Positions 14,804 through 15,042 of a stretch of 15,042 nt of DNA are shown piece by piece. The notes under the pieces are model-generated. The model was not told the DNA's origin. It ran no database searches and saw nothing but the letters and a program-made list of their open reading frames with translations. Within the stretch, counting starts at the first letter, position 1. Each line of letters opens with the position of its first letter. Origin of the DNA: an uncultured Pirellulaceae bacterium (lineage in GTDB: Bacteria; Planctomycetota; Planctomycetia; Pirellulales; Pirellulaceae); assembly GCA_934255105.1 (NCBI GenBank), contig CAKQNH010000034.1, forward strand, positions 1-15,042, given 5' to 3'. The translations under genes were made by a program, and so were the position numbers.

Positions 14804-15042
14804 TGACAAGCTGGAAGCTTATCCCACGGGTGACAAGCTGGAAGCTTATCCCACGGATGACAAGCTGGAAGCTTATCCCACGGGTGACAAGCTGGAAGCT
14901 TATCCCACGGCTGACAAGCTGGAAGCTTATCCCACGGATGACAAGCTGGAAGCTTATCCCACGGCTGACAAGCTGGAAGCTTATCCCACGGCTGACAAGC
15001 TGGAAGCTTATCCCACGGCTGACAAGCTGGAAGCTTATCCCA
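14804..15042 (+). repeat. 27-bp tandem repeat array, at least 8.85 units, one variable base per unit
   Basis: Eight full units and a 23-base partial run to the window's end, starting at 14804, 14831, 14858 and every 27 bases after. Each begins TGACAAGCTG and ends CCCACGGN. All units are identical except the last base, which reads G, A, G, C, A, C, C, C in order. The core AAGCT-GGA-AGCTT is a 5-bp inverted repeat containing a HindIII site. As 27 is nine codons, four of the six frames stay open through the array (for example DKLEAYPT plus Gly, Asp or Ala), but no upstream start with a ribosome-binding site was found. The array continues beyond the window. Confidence 0.95.

Noticed and set aside
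14796..15042. Repetitive protein encoded by the 27-bp array
   Set aside because: The DKLEAYPT frame is open, but the only upstream start is a TTG without a ribosome-binding site and four of six frames are equally open, so coding cannot be supported from this window.

Overview
The window looks like a stretch of a Planctomycetota chromosome, probably of the Pirellulaceae/Rhodopirellula type. This is inferred from the MoxR - DUF58 - BatA-like - VWA operon, the GTG starts, the large secreted or unrecognised proteins and the many short structured intergenic repeats. No rRNA or tRNA gene and no taxonomic marker was seen, so the lineage is a guess.

Left part (1-2047): two minus-strand genes for exported proteins. 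One is cut by the left edge. The other is a 235-residue signal-peptide/coiled-coil protein with a CxxC-containing C-terminal domain. Upstream of the second gene lies a striking array of four identical 32-bp GC-rich hairpin repeats, separated by AT-rich, C-poor linkers of 34-37 bp. It has CRISPR-like geometry but no cas genes. After it come about 750 bp with only a doubtful open frame.

Middle part (2048-7324): an accessory block. A large one-polypeptide restriction-modification enzyme (type IIL/MmeI-like) fills 2531-5983. It is bracketed by two direct copies of a 70-bp hairpin-forming repeat (2048-2127 and 6180-6249, 66 of 70 aligned bases identical), so the gene looks like an exchangeable 4.1-kb module. 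Its target-recognition region is distinctly more AT-rich than the rest. Next is a Uma2-family (PD-(D/E)XK) gene whose usual YPD aspartate is replaced by valine. It is bracketed by inverted copies of another repeat of about 35 bp, and one copy supplies its stop codon. A third copy and an 8-bp-stem hairpin occupy the intergenic region before the next operon.

Right part (7325-15042): a tightly packed minus-strand operon reads, in order of transcription, MoxR AAA+ ATPase (GTG start), DUF58 protein (GTG start, 32-bp overlap), BatA-type membrane VWA protein (3-bp gap) and a second membrane VWA protein (ATGA overlap). Family knowledge suggests a MoxR chaperone acting with MIDAS-bearing VWA partners at the membrane. 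Diverging from it across an 87-bp promoter region is a calcineurin-like phosphoesterase related to the LpxH type. The window ends inside a 27-bp tandem array of at least 8.85 units, identical except at one variable base per unit.

The well-understood content is the operon, the phosphoesterase and the R-M enzyme. The less explained content is the repeats: the hairpin array, the repeats bracketing the R-M and Uma2 genes, and the 27-bp single-variable-site array.
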